Assembly: GCF_003751085.1 (NCBI RefSeq)
Contig: NZ_RJJY01000002.1
Location: 2,418,001 to 2,482,000, forward strand
DNA from: Micromonospora sp. Llam0
GTDB taxonomy: Bacteria > Actinomycetota > Actinomycetes > Mycobacteriales > Micromonosporaceae
Reading direction: 5' to 3'
DNA length: 64,000 nt
The notes beneath the pieces were generated by a model. That model had not been told where the DNA came from and did not search any database. It worked only from the letters and a program-made list of their open reading frames with translations. Both the position numbers and the translations under genes were made by a program. Positions within the stretch are counted from its first letter, which is position 1; each line of letters starts with the position of its first letter. Below, piece after piece: positions 1 through 8,500 of this stretch.

Positions 1-52
1 AGGTGGTGACGGCTCTGCGGACAGTGCTGCCGTCGCGCGCTCTCGCCACCAC
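1..52 (-). CDS. Start of a zinc-finger recombinase-like protein (partial, runs off the left edge)
   Basis: Only the first codons are inside the window. A GTG at 52-50 (or 49-47) follows the XRE gene stop by three bases and opens a frame reading VARARDGSTVRRAVTT. This matches the start of the decayed third gene of copy 2 (VGARDRDGSAIRRSVTS from 8164), which is what identifies it. The full family member is inferred to carry Cys pairs near its N-terminus and a degenerate tyrosine-recombinase fold. It is probably the last gene of the recombinase-XRE-recombinase operon. Whether this copy is intact cannot be told from here. Confidence 0.55.
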   Translation of the reverse strand, partial: MVARARDGSTVRRAVTT

Positions 53-55
53 GGT

Positions 56-382
56 TCAGGCCGGTGGCAGGGAACGGCCGTCTCGGCGTCGGGGCACCAC
101 CGCGAGCGGTGTGGCGCCGGCTGCCCGGGAGGCCACCTGACCGGCGTCCGTAGGACGGGCCACCGTGTCCGGTTCGGGGAGGAGCAGATCACCGACCTGG
201 CAGCCGAGCACCACGCAGATGACGTCCAGGTCGGCGAGCTTGACGGTGACCGGCTGCCCCGACCACAGGCCGGACATCTTGCCGGCCGAGATGACCAAGC
301 CATGCTCGGCGAGCTGGCGTTGCAGGTCAGAAGCCTTCCAGATACCACGCTGGGCGGCGACCAGCCGCAGGTTCCACCGCAT
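56..382 (-). CDS. Small XRE/Cro-type DNA-binding protein (module copy 1)
   Basis: This 108-residue protein has a Cro/C1-type helix-turn-helix over about residues 1-70 (RWNLRLVAAQRGIWKASDLQ, then the recognition-helix region ISAGKMSGLWSG, then LADLDVICVVLGCQVGDLL). A basic, Pro-rich tail ends PRRRDGRSLPPA. The ATG immediately follows the TGA of the recombinase gene, and a GGAG ribosome site lies inside the end of that gene, so the two are translationally coupled. A close paralogue (8167-8499) sits in the same place in module copy 2. The likely role is control of the recombinase operon or of strand exchange directionality. That role is inferred only from its position between two recombinase genes. 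Confidence 0.8.
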   Translation of the reverse strand: MRWNLRLVAAQRGIWKASDLQRQLAEHGLVISAGKMSGLWSGQPVTVKLADLDVICVVLGCQVGDLLLPEPDTVARPTDAGQVASRAAGATPLAVVPRRRDGRSLPPA

Positions 383-1441
383 TCACGTGACTCCTTCAAG
401 CCGCTGCGCGGCCCGTTGCTGCGCAGCCAGCCACGCCTCTTCGATCCGCGTGCGGTGCACGTGGACGTAGCGCATCGTGGTGGCGACCCAGGCGTGTCCG
501 AGCATCTCCTGGATCGAGATGAGGTCCACTCCGTTCAGGTAGAGCTGCGATGCGCAGAAGTGTCGCAGCACGTGCGGGGTGAGCCGGTCGGTCCACACCG
601 GCAGGTGCACGGCGACCGCCGCCGCGAGCGCGGCCCGGACGGCGTCGTAGCCGACCCGGCCGCCGGCCCGTTCGGAGGGGAACAGCGGGGCGCACGGCCG
701 GGTGTGGTCGTCACCGAACTGGCCCCACACGTCCTCGATGAACCAGTGCAAAGTCCGGCCAGCGTGGTTGATCAGTGGCACCATCCGCTCTCGAGGACCC
801 GAGCCACGCGAGCCCTTGCCGTGGCGAACATGCAGCTTGCCGAACCGACCGAGGTCCCATTTGATGTCGGCCAGGTCGAGCCGGCGGGCCTCGTTGACCC
901 GCAGTCCGGCCTCGGCCATCAGACGGGCCGCCGTGTAGTTACGAGCGGACGGGGCGAACTTGCGGCAGCTGGCCAGTTCCTGCGCCCAGCCGGTGAACAG
1001 GGCGGTGACCTCGGCCTCGCTGGGCGGGATGCGCAGCATGGCGTCCTTGCTACCGCGCGGGCGGTTCATTTCGTCTACCGGGCAGGTCACCACTCGGCCG
1101 GTCATGGCATGCAACTCGGTCTGGTAACGCAGCTCAAGGAACGTGAAGTAGGTGCGCAGCGCCTGCGACCGGGCCAGGCGGGTGCCGCTCGGCGCGCGGC
1201 GCATCACCCGCCCGAAGTAGGCGTCCGCGTCCGCCGCTTCCATCTCCCACAACGGGCGGCCGAACCACGACCGTACCTGCTCGAGATGGCCCACGTCGCC
1301 GCGGATCGTCCCGTCGGTGAGTCCGGCCGACGCCCGCGCCAGAACGAATCCGGCCAGCGCATCCGTCTCGAACCGTTCCAACTCCTCGGCCGACGCCAGA
1401 CCACGTCGCTCGCGCAGATCACGGACTGCCGCCAGGCCCAA
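383..1441 (-). CDS. Tyrosine recombinase/integrase (module copy 1)
   Basis: This is a site-specific tyrosine recombinase of about 352 residues. All catalytic positions are visible: Arg181 in GLRVNEARRLDL, Lys209 in HGKGSRGS, His290 and Arg293 in PHVLRHF, His316 in LGHAW, and the nucleophile Tyr325 in TTMRYVHV. The N-terminal 40-150 region is the SAM-like core-binding domain. The start is uncertain. TTG at 1441 is used here, but the frame stays open upstream to about 1520 with clear similarity to the paralogue start and no ATG or GTG. It is the first gene of a three-gene minus-strand operon (recombinase, XRE protein, zinc-finger recombinase-like protein) that is repeated in decayed form at 5180-9673. 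Confidence 0.88.
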   Translation of the reverse strand: MGLAAVRDLRERRGLASAEELERFETDALAGFVLARASAGLTDGTIRGDVGHLEQVRSWFGRPLWEMEAADADAYFGRVMRRAPSGTRLARSQALRTYFTFLELRYQTELHAMTGRVVTCPVDEMNRPRGSKDAMLRIPPSEAEVTALFTGWAQELASCRKFAPSARNYTAARLMAEAGLRVNEARRLDLADIKWDLGRFGKLHVRHGKGSRGSGPRERMVPLINHAGRTLHWFIEDVWGQFGDDHTRPCAPLFPSERAGGRVGYDAVRAALAAAVAVHLPVWTDRLTPHVLRHFCASQLYLNGVDLISIQEMLGHAWVATTMRYVHVHRTRIEEAWLAAQQRAAQRLEGVT

Positions 1442-2319
1442 CCCAAGCCCCTCACGTTCGAGCTGTCCGAGATTTCCCCGGATGCCTTGATAACGCTTCA
1501 GAAATCCCGAGGTGACGTCATCACACCCGCCCCGACCAAAATCACCCAGATCACGCTCACCCAGAAGGCTGCGCGATCAGATCGCTACCGAAACCCAAGT
1601 GATGTCGGACTGATCTCCGGCAGTTCAGGCGAACCCGAGGGTTCATTGCCGGAACCGCAGCAAACTTTGGGCTGAGTCTCGAACACGGATTCCGGGTTGG
1701 TGGGAACCCTGGGGACCGAAGTCGGCGAGGGGACAGGGCGTGGCCCCTGCAGAGATTCGGTCCTACCGGTGAGTTCGTCGGACAAGGGCCTGAACGCGGG
1801 CGGGATGTCGTCGCGCACGGCGGGACAGGGCGTCGCCGCAGCGACTGGGTTGATCTGGCCGGCGGGTTCGGAGCCGGCGCAGCGGACTTCGACGTCCGGA
1901 TCTTGGTGGGAAACTTGCTGGCGGCTCGGCGGCCTGCCCGGCCTGCGGAAGCTGCTGCGGCTGCGCCGGTGGGCGGCGCGACAGTTCGGCTACTGAGGTC
2001 ATGTCACTGGGTAAAGAGGACGATGTACGACCAGCATTACACCGTTTGGCCACGTGCGTAACGGATGAGTGCACTCACAGTGATGGCATTGCGTGATAAC
2101 CGTCACGAATCGAACCGCTGCATCCAATCGGCATCAACCGGTCAACCGGCTGCCGCCAGGATGGTTGCCGTCCGTGTTCGAGCGGAGACTCAGCGCACCT
2201 GCCGCTTGACCTCGTGACGCTTCGTGTCGGGGGTAGTAGATGATCGAAGATGGTCGACACAATGCTGGAGTCGCAGAACCCGATCTGTGGCGTAAGCGTC
2301 TCATAGGGGAGGAACGCCC
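1442..2319. other. 878-bp gene-free stretch
   Basis: No frame in this stretch has family-like residues, a credible ribosome site and a matching length together. The first 80 bases hold the continuation of the recombinase frame and probably its promoter. Bases 2303-2313 hold the GGGGAGG ribosome site of the following nuclease gene. Nothing else is recognised. Confidence 0.5.
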
Positions 2320-3615
2320 ATGCCCGTCCGAGGGAATCGACTCAAAGGCGTCGTGATCGGCGCCGTGACGCTGCTCGGAGTGACGCTGGTCAGCGGACCG
2401 GCTGTCGCCGAAGATGGCGCGGCGCCGACGGCCGAGCAGCGCAGGACTGCGCTGCTGGATTCGGTTTCGGCGCAGCCACAGCCGGTGCGTGGACCGGCGC
2501 AGGAGACCACGTCGCTCAACTCTCGCGGTGTCGAGCGCACTATCGGTCAGCAGGCCGCGAAGCAGAGCTGTGGACCGGCCGTGAACGGCGCGCAGACCTG
2601 CGTGACGATCGGTGCGGCAACCAAGGCGACGCCGGGCCGGCTGCACCGCAACGGCACCCTTGCGCCGATTCCGTTCCCGACCTGGTGTACGAGCAGCAGC
2701 ACTCTCGGCACTCGTACCCAGGCGTGCTACTACTTCGGAGTCACGGTCACGAGCAGGCAGACGGTCAACGGCCAGACCACGATCACCGGTCAGGCATTCC
2801 TGGACGGGTTCAGCCTGTCGTACACCTCGACCAGCATCGAGACCTTCGGCCATCAGTTGGGCTTGGTCATGTGGGACGGCTGGGGAGCGGCGACCAGCGC
2901 CGTGGTCAGCGGCTTCGCCGACGGCGGCGGTCCGTGCTCGATGGATTCGTCCAGCTTCCCGGCCCAGCCGCTGCTGCCGATGGACAGCTGGAAGGTCGGT
3001 GAGTCGTTTTTCACCATGTCTTCGACTGCGTCTGGCATCGTCGCATACTGCGATTCCGACTGGGACCTGGTCTTCTCTATACCGGGACACTCGTCCGGGT
3101 CGGTCGATGACATTGCGATGGACGACGTGCGGTGCGACAACGCTACAGGGGCCAACGGTTCCCGGCCGGCACGGCCCGGTTGCGTGATCTACTGGTACGC
3201 CTCGCAAATCACCTACAGCCAGTCTCAGTACCCGTCGTTGGCGGCGCACGTGTCGCTGGCTCAGGGTTCCGGCCTGCCGGGCAACAGTTTCAACGCGCCG
3301 CTGGTCCGCACCACCAACCAGGCCACGATCACCGCCAATCGGAACCTTGCCTGCGGCGACGCGCCCAGCATCGCCGGGCGCAGCTGCGACGAGTATCCGT
3401 TGGCCAGCACTCAGCAAGGCCTGGCAGCCGGCGGAAGTCGCCGGTCGTTCACGGGTTGCAACATCAACGCGCCGCAGGCCACTGGCCCGACCGGCGCTAG
3501 TGCCTGCATGATCACTGCATCGGAGAACAACGCCCAAGGCGGATTGCACGCCAGGTTCTACTATGACTGGCGCATCCTGCACGGCGACCCGTTCCTGGTC
3601 CTCGTCGGGGCATAA
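2320..3615 (+). CDS. Secreted protein with C-terminal NucA/NucB-type DNase domain
   Basis: A 431-residue exported protein starts at ATG 2320 behind a GGGGAGG ribosome site. A Sec signal peptide covers about residues 1-30 (hydrophobic core VVIGAVTLLGVTLVSG, cleavage after AVA). The middle is Cys-rich and of unknown fold. The last 80 residues carry the hallmarks of the NucA/NucB non-specific DNase family (PF14040): CDEYPLAST at 356-364, ENNAQGG at 402-408, and the ending GDPFLV. The Asp of DEYP and the Glu of ENxxQG are the acidic residues expected in the active site. In Bacillus such enzymes nick or degrade extracellular DNA during competence or in biofilms. The next gene resembles the Bacillus NucA inhibitor ComJ, which supports the nuclease call. 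The long middle part is unusual for the family. Confidence 0.75.
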   Translation: MPVRGNRLKGVVIGAVTLLGVTLVSGPAVAEDGAAPTAEQRRTALLDSVSAQPQPVRGPAQETTSLNSRGVERTIGQQAAKQSCGPAVNGAQTCVTIGAATKATPGRLHRNGTLAPIPFPTWCTSSSTLGTRTQACYYFGVTVTSRQTVNGQTTITGQAFLDGFSLSYTSTSIETFGHQLGLVMWDGWGAATSAVVSGFADGGGPCSMDSSSFPAQPLLPMDSWKVGESFFTMSSTASGIVAYCDSDWDLVFSIPGHSSGSVDDIAMDDVRCDNATGANGSRPARPGCVIYWYASQITYSQSQYPSLAAHVSLAQGSGLPGNSFNAPLVRTTNQATITANRNLACGDAPSIAGRSCDEYPLASTQQGLAAGGSRRSFTGCNINAPQATGPTGASACMITASENNAQGGLHARFYYDWRILHGDPFLVLVGA

Positions 3616-3656
3616 CGGCGGCGGACGGCCAAGCCGTCACACCGCTGACGGGCCGA

Positions 3657-3693
3657 TCCGGTCCTGGTACCGTCATCTGGGGCCAGGACCGGA
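3657..3693 (+). terminator. Hairpin after the nuclease gene
   Basis: A perfect 11-bp inverted repeat (TCCGGTCCTGG at 3657-3667 and its complement at 3683-3693) has a 15-base loop. It lies between the nuclease stop and the ComJ-like start. It has no U-run, as is common in high-GC actinomycetes, so it could end or attenuate transcription. Confidence 0.5.
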
Positions 3694-3743
3694 CGGCCTG
3701 CACCATTAGGGCGATGGCCAGCAGATCCCATCCGGGGGGTGCG

Positions 3744-4361
3744 ATGGCGACGGCGACCGTGTATGTCACCGACCACTCGTTCGGCGTGTTCGACACCGAC
3801 GAGATGCCGATCGAAGCTGTGGACTGGACGACCGGCCTACTGGGCCCACTTGCCGCCGGAGCGATGATCTACACCGGTGTCGACCGTGGTCCGGTACACG
3901 TCAGCGTTGACGTGCGGACCGAGCCACCAGACGAAGTCGTCACCGACGGCTGGGACGACATCGTTGAGGCCACCGTCAACGCCCCCCACGGTCAACTGCG
4001 GGTGCACAGCCTGGAATACGGGCCAACTGACAGGCCACCGCCGCTACCGATCCTCAGCCCCGCCGGACCCGGCAGCTACCGGATCCGCGTCCACGCCCGC
4101 GACCGCGACCTGCACTACGACCTGGCTTGCACCGAACCCACCGAGCGCTACCTGCTAACCGTCTGGCCCGCACCGCCCCTGCCGCCACTCGTCATCCGCG
4201 CCACTGACCGCTGCGGTTACGGCATGCGACTGTCCTGGCTGCACCGGCCAACGGATGCCTCGACGCTCGGCCCGCCACCGGGACCCGATCCAGCAGACGA
4301 GCTAGCACACCAACGGCTGATGCACGCGCGTCAGCAAGCCCACCGCCCGAGCCGTCAATGA
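3744..4361 (+). CDS. ComJ/Nin-like protein, possible inhibitor of the upstream nuclease
   Basis: The 205-residue protein starts at ATG 3744, chosen over ATG 3714 because a GGGGGG ribosome site ends four bases before it. It shares the pattern of Bacillus ComJ (Nin; PF11033), the inhibitor encoded beside NucA: an N-terminal HSFGVFDTD followed by VDWTTGLL, then AAGAMIYTG, a beta-rich VHVSVDVRTEP, and GPGSYRIRVHARDRD near residue 115. No signal peptide is seen, so the product should be cytoplasmic. Position directly after a NucA/NucB-type nuclease gene matches the nucA-comJ arrangement. The homology is by eye from recalled family features and needs a profile search. It overlaps the next gene by ATGA. 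Confidence 0.55.
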   Translation: MATATVYVTDHSFGVFDTDEMPIEAVDWTTGLLGPLAAGAMIYTGVDRGPVHVSVDVRTEPPDEVVTDGWDDIVEATVNAPHGQLRVHSLEYGPTDRPPPLPILSPAGPGSYRIRVHARDRDLHYDLACTEPTERYLLTVWPAPPLPPLVIRATDRCGYGMRLSWLHRPTDASTLGPPPGPDPADELAHQRLMHARQQAHRPSRQ

Positions 4362-4948
4362 CCAGCCCATCACCAGTAGCGGCCCAACCGCGGTCCGGTC
4401 CACCCCGACCAGGCCCAGCAGCCATCAAAGCCGCTTCTGTCACGCTGCCCCTACTCCTCGGTCTGATGAGCCTGACAGGGTGCGGGTCCGGCCAATCCCG
4501 CCACCCGCAGCCCCAACCCGCCCAGGCGACCGCCGAACTCAACGTGACCATACAAACCCCCACACCCGTCGCCGACCAGAACAGCCCACCGGCGGCCCAG
4601 GACCTGGCCACCGTCGCCGCCTACGCCGCTACCTGGCTACGCCCCGACCTCCCGCGCCGCCAGTGGATGACACGCCTCACGCCGCTCTGCACCAAAAGAC
4701 ATGCCACACTGCTAGGAACACATGACCACACCACCAACCCTGACGGCCGGCCAACCGGACCCCCCACAATGATTGACCACAACCCCGGCCTGCGTACCTA
4801 CACCGCGCCGGCCGACACCGGCATCCTCACCGTTCATCTTGTCGTCGAAGACGGGCGCTGGAAGGTGAATGCAGCATACTTCCAGGCCCACCGATCCTCC
4901 CGGCAGGCACCACAACCAAAGCCCAGCACCACTTTGCCGAACCGCTGA
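4358..4948 (+). CDS. Small lipoprotein, uncharacterised
   Basis: The gene starts at ATG 4358 inside an ATGA overlap with the ComJ-like gene. The 196-residue product has a hydrophobic segment and lipobox (LLLGLMSLTGC, residues about 32-42), so it should be anchored on the outer face of the membrane. A Pro/Gln-rich linker follows, then a domain ending TGILTVHLVVEDGRWKVNAAYF. That ending resembles the C-terminus of small lipoproteins found on actinomycete conjugative plasmids and integrated elements. No specific function is recognised. The tight coupling places it in one unit with the nuclease pair. Confidence 0.65.
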   Translation: MTSPSPVAAQPRSGPPRPGPAAIKAASVTLPLLLGLMSLTGCGSGQSRHPQPQPAQATAELNVTIQTPTPVADQNSPPAAQDLATVAAYAATWLRPDLPRRQWMTRLTPLCTKRHATLLGTHDHTTNPDGRPTGPPTMIDHNPGLRTYTAPADTGILTVHLVVEDGRWKVNAAYFQAHRSSRQAPQPKPSTTLPNR

Positions 4949-6357
4949 TCAGACGTCGGCAGCGGGTAACGGGCAGAGATCTTGGTCGCTTACTGTCTTA
5001 CCTGGAACCCTTTTCCTCATCGATCTCCTGCATCGCTGCTCCCGCCCTGAGCTTGCGAGATCAACTTGGAGAGAGTCAGTGTTGAGCGGGGTTGCCGGTT
5101 TCGGCGTGGGGGTTGCCGAGTCGGCTGATCGTGGTGGCGGTGCCGGCCCTGTTGCCCATCTCGTCGTCGTGGCCGGGGCTCATTCCTGCAGATGTTGTCC
5201 GGCAGGTGGCGTGGGGTGCCGGCTGTGTTCGGGCTCGGGTTGAAGTAGCGCGTGGGCGTTGGCGGCGTACCGCACGGCGGCGCGCTCGCTGATCGCGAAG
5301 ACCTTGACCAGATGCAGCGGATCGCCGCCGGTCGCGATGGCCTCCTCCAGTTGGCGGTCGATACGTAGACGCTCGAGCGTGGCGGGAAGTCGCCGCAGGT
5401 TCAGGATCCAGGTATGGCCGACCGCTCCGAGCCGCAGCGCGGTGATCTGGTTGACCAGCAGGTGCGGGTTCGCGGTCCGGGGCCAGGTGCGGCGCCGGTG
5501 TTCGAGCCATTCCAGCAGTACCCGGTAGGTCAGGTCGTCGAGCGGTCGGGTGTTGCCGTCGATGATCAGTGACCGTCCCGCGAGGTCGAGGTCGATCAGC
5601 TGCATAGCCCGGATCTGGATGGGGCGGGCCGCGTGGGCGGCGGTCAATGCGACGAACACGCGGGCCTGCACTGTGTCGGCGGCAGCGATGGCGGCGTCGA
5701 TCTCGACGTCCGTTAGCGGCTGCCAGACCGGATGTTCGCGTCGTGGCCCTTGGATGCGCACCGTGGGGTTCCGGAAGATCGTGCCGGTGCGTCTGGCCCA
5801 GCCGAACAGCGACCGTAGCGCGTACAGGGCCGTCCGTCGTGCCTCGCCGTGCAGGGTGCCCAGGTGGGCCACGACGTCCTCGCGGACGACTTCCGCAGAT
5901 GGGCGTACCGGGCCGACCGGGCCGCGACGGCCAGCGATGCGGCGGAGACGTAGGTCCGCACGGTGGCGAGGCTGCGCGCCCGCGTTCTGGGCGTTCCGTC
6001 GCGCGGTACCAAGGCCCAGGCGTGCAGGTCGCGTCGCCACGCCTCCGGTAACCCGTCGAGTTTTCTGGTCAGCCAACCGTCCAGAGCGGCCGGACGGTCA
6101 TCGTCCACGACGTCCATGAGGGTGAGGATCTCGACCACGTAGTCGACGTCGGTGCCGCGCCGGGTAGCGATCCGCTGGAAGTCGCTGCCCGGATCCGTTC
6201 GCCGTTCTGGTGTCCGGCGAGCAGCATCACCAGTACGCGTTGCATCGAGCGGCGAACCGTTCCCGGCCAGCCGCGCGCCTCGGCGATGGCATGAGCTACC
6301 CCCGTTTTGATGGAGCTTCTTGATCATGGTCTGATGGCCGTGGAAAGGAAGTTGTCC

Positions 6358-6669
6358 GTGGCAGCACCGAAGAAGTACCCCGACGAGCTACGTCAGCGCG
6401 CTGTGCGTCTGTATCGCGAGTCGGAGCCGAAGCCGGTGATCCGGCGTCTGGCCGAGCAACTCGGCGTGCATCACGAAGCGCTGCGGAACTGGATCCGCCA
6501 GGCCGAGGCCGACGCCGACGAGCGTCACGACCGGCCGACCAGCGAGATGGCGGAGGAGAACCGCCGGCTGCGCAGGGAGGTCGCCGAGCTGCGGCGGGCG
6601 AACGAGATCCTGAAAGCCGCGAGCGCGTATTTCGCGGCGGAGCTCGACCCGACCCGGCGACGGTCATGA
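6358..6669 (+). CDS. IS3-family transposase OrfA
   Basis: A protein of about 103 residues starts at GTG 6358, chosen because a GGAAAGGAAG ribosome site precedes it and the family typically begins AAPKKYPDELR. ATGs at 6310 and 6334 are in frame. The helix-turn-helix spans about residues 20-50 (VIRRLAEQLGVHHEALRNWIRQ). A leucine-zipper-like coiled coil follows (MAEENRRLRREVAELRRANEIL). OrfA binds the element ends. It overlaps orfB by ATGA rather than by an obvious slippery frameshift site, so OrfB could be made by coupling as well as by frameshifting. Confidence 0.88.
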   Translation: MAAPKKYPDELRQRAVRLYRESEPKPVIRRLAEQLGVHHEALRNWIRQAEADADERHDRPTSEMAEENRRLRREVAELRRANEILKAASAYFAAELDPTRRRS

Positions 6670-7592
6670 GGTTCATCCATGAACATCGTGACCAGTTCGC
6701 GGTCGCGCTCCTGCTACGGGTCCTCGACATCGGCGCCTCGACCTACTACGCCTGGGTCAAGCAGACCGATCAGCCCTGCGACCGCGATGTGGTCGACCTG
6801 GGGTTGATCTCCAACATCCACGAGATCTGGGAGACTTCGGGGCGTACCTACGGCGCGGACCGGGTCCACCGGCAGCTACGCCGCGACGGCATCCGCGTGG
6901 GCCGCAAACGGGTGGAGCGGCTGATGGCCGGCCAGGGCTGGCAGGGGGCTTTCCTGCGGCGCGGCTGGCGCGGCGGCTCCACGAAGCAGGACCCGCGACA
7001 CACGCCGTCGCCGGATCTGGTCAACCGGCGGTTCACCGCCGACGGGCCGAACCGGCTCTGGGTCGCCGACGCCACTCGCATACCCTGCGGCGAGGGCGTG
7101 TTCTGGCTCGCCGCCGTCCGCGACGCGTTCTCCCGCCGGATCGTCGGCTGGAAGACCTCCGACCGCTGCGACACCGACCTGATCCTCGCCGCCCTCGAAT
7201 ACGGAATCTGGTCCCGCGACGTCCGCGACGGCCAGTTGATCCACCACTCCGACCGCGGGTCGAACTACACGTCCTTCCGCTTCGCGCAACGCCTGCGGGA
7301 CAACGGAATCCTGCCCTCCATGGGCTCCGTCGGCGACAGCTACGACAACGCCCTCATGGAGAACTTCTGGTCAACCCTGAAGATCGAGCTCGTCTACCGC
7401 ACGAGCTGGAGGACCCGCGACGAGGCCGAGAACGCGATCTTCGCCTACATCGACGGCTGGTACAACACCCGCCGCATCCAGAAGGAACTTGGCTACCTCA
7501 GCCCCAACGAGTACGAGGCGACCTGGCACAGCCGCCAGACCGCACCAGACGAGCCACCTGTCACCACCCCTGCGCCAGCCGGCAGCAGGTAA
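6666..7592 (+). CDS. IS3-family transposase OrfB (DDE catalytic subunit)
   Basis: A 308-residue DDE transposase. The rve-type integrase core shows Asp135 (WVADATRI), Asp196 (HHSDRGSNY) and Glu232 (NALMENFWSTLK). There are 35 residues between the second Asp and the Glu, the spacing typical of the IS3 family. An HTH_21-type region (RTYGADRVHRQLRRDGIRVGR) precedes the core. The frame is uninterrupted, so the element is probably still able to move. Confidence 0.93.
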   Translation: MRFIHEHRDQFAVALLLRVLDIGASTYYAWVKQTDQPCDRDVVDLGLISNIHEIWETSGRTYGADRVHRQLRRDGIRVGRKRVERLMAGQGWQGAFLRRGWRGGSTKQDPRHTPSPDLVNRRFTADGPNRLWVADATRIPCGEGVFWLAAVRDAFSRRIVGWKTSDRCDTDLILAALEYGIWSRDVRDGQLIHHSDRGSNYTSFRFAQRLRDNGILPSMGSVGDSYDNALMENFWSTLKIELVYRTSWRTRDEAENAIFAYIDGWYNTRRIQKELGYLSPNEYEATWHSRQTAPDEPPVTTPAPAGSR

Positions 7593-8166
7593 CCACCGCT
7601 CCAACAAAGCGGGGGAAACTCAGGCATGTGCCAGGTGCAGCCCTCAGGCGAGCTACGGGTTGTCCGGCGGCGGCTGGGTTCGCAGATCGATGCTGCTGTA
7701 GCGGTAGGTACGGGGCCCGGCATCGAACAAGGCGGGCTGCACCCAGCCGGTCACCGGCGTACCGGCGACCTGTGGTGGCGCCTTGAGCGGGCGTCCCTTG
7801 GCCCCATAGCGCCGCGACATGGTCCGCGGCGGCGCGTAACGCCGGTCGAAGCCGGTGAGGAACAGCTGATGGTGGCGCATCTCGGGCAGATACGGCCCGA
7901 GGACGACCGCATCGCGGGCGTTGCCAGCCAGAGCGAGCCGATCGAGGCGGGCCTGGCACCAGCACAACCGGCAGAAGCCCCTCTTCAGCCGACGGGCGAG
8001 TCCGCACGCGCCGCAGTCACCCACGTGATGGCCGTAGCGAGCGGCGGCGAAGTTGTAGCAGGCCAGGCACACCCCTGGGCGTAGGTCAGGCCCCACGCCA
8101 AACACTCCTCGCAGCTGGTGACGCTGCGACGGATCGCGCTGCCGTCGCGGTCGCGGGCTCCCACCG

Positions 8167-8499
8167 TCAGGCCGGGGGCAGTGACCGGCCGTCACGCCGG
8201 CGCGGTATCACCGTCGGTGGCGGGCCGGGCAGCGTGGCGTCCGCCGTCGGAGCAGCCGACTCCGACTCCTTGCGGCGCACCGTGTCGGGCTCGGGAATGA
8301 GCAGATCACCGATCTGGCAGCCCAGCACCACGCAGATCACGTCGAGGTCGGACAGCCGCACCGTCACCGGCTGCCCGGACCACAGGCCCGACATCTTCCC
8401 GGCGGAGATCACCAGACCGTGATCGGCGAGCATGCGCTGCATCTCCGACGCCTTCCAGATGCCGCGCTGTGCCGCCGCCAGCCGCAAGTTCCACCGCAT
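8167..8499 (-). CDS. Small XRE/Cro-type DNA-binding protein (module copy 2)
   Basis: This 110-residue paralogue of the 56-382 protein is nearly identical through the helix-turn-helix (RWNLRLAAAQRGIWKASEMQ, SAGKMSGLWSG, LSDLDVICVVLGCQIGDLL) and has a more divergent tail that again ends RRRDGRSLPPA. The ATG at 8499 follows the recombinase TGA (8503-8501) by one base. The frame is intact although both flanking recombinase genes are broken. Either it still has a role of its own or decay has not reached it yet. Confidence 0.78.
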   Translation of the reverse strand: MRWNLRLAAAQRGIWKASEMQRMLADHGLVISAGKMSGLWSGQPVTVRLSDLDVICVVLGCQIGDLLIPEPDTVRRKESESAAPTADATLPGPPPTVIPRRRDGRSLPPA

Positions 8500-8500
8500 G

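Larger units (their letters stand above)
6292..7622 (+). mobile_element. IS3-family insertion sequence, apparently complete
   Basis: The element is 1331 bp. The ends are 25-bp imperfect inverted repeats (6292-6316 and 7598-7622, 21 of 25 matching, both starting TGAG). It is flanked by a 4-bp target duplication GGCA at 6288-6291 and 7623-7626. It carries orfA and orfB and lies antisense inside the decayed recombinase-like gene. Intact ends, intact transposase and a perfect target repeat suggest a recent insertion. Confidence 0.9.
5180..8164 (-). pseudogene. Decayed zinc-finger recombinase-like gene (module copy 2), split by an IS3 element
   Basis: The gene began at GTG 8164, three bases after the XRE stop, as in copy 1. 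It is broken by at least four frame changes (near 8075, 7650, 6190 and 5900) and by the IS3 insertion at 6292-7622. Pieced together, the N-terminus has repeated Cys pairs (CEECLAWGL, VCLACYNFA, CGACGLARR, FCRLCWCQ). The C-terminal part has a tyrosine-recombinase outline (RTALYALRSLFGWARR, LTAAHAARPIQIRAMQL, ERAAVRYAANAHALL). The usual HxxR box is replaced by LRIDRQLEEA, so even the intact protein may have been catalytically atypical. Removing the IS and one GGCA copy joins LRAAPGTC to HAIAEARGWPGTVRR in one frame. Confidence 0.75.

Noticed and set aside
302..1675. A 457-codon plus-strand frame over the first recombinase
   Set aside because: It is antisense to a protein with all tyrosine-recombinase residues and has no family pattern of its own.
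1585..2074. Small minus-strand frames in the first intergenic region
   Set aside because: They lack ribosome sites and recognisable domains, and composition does not favour one frame.
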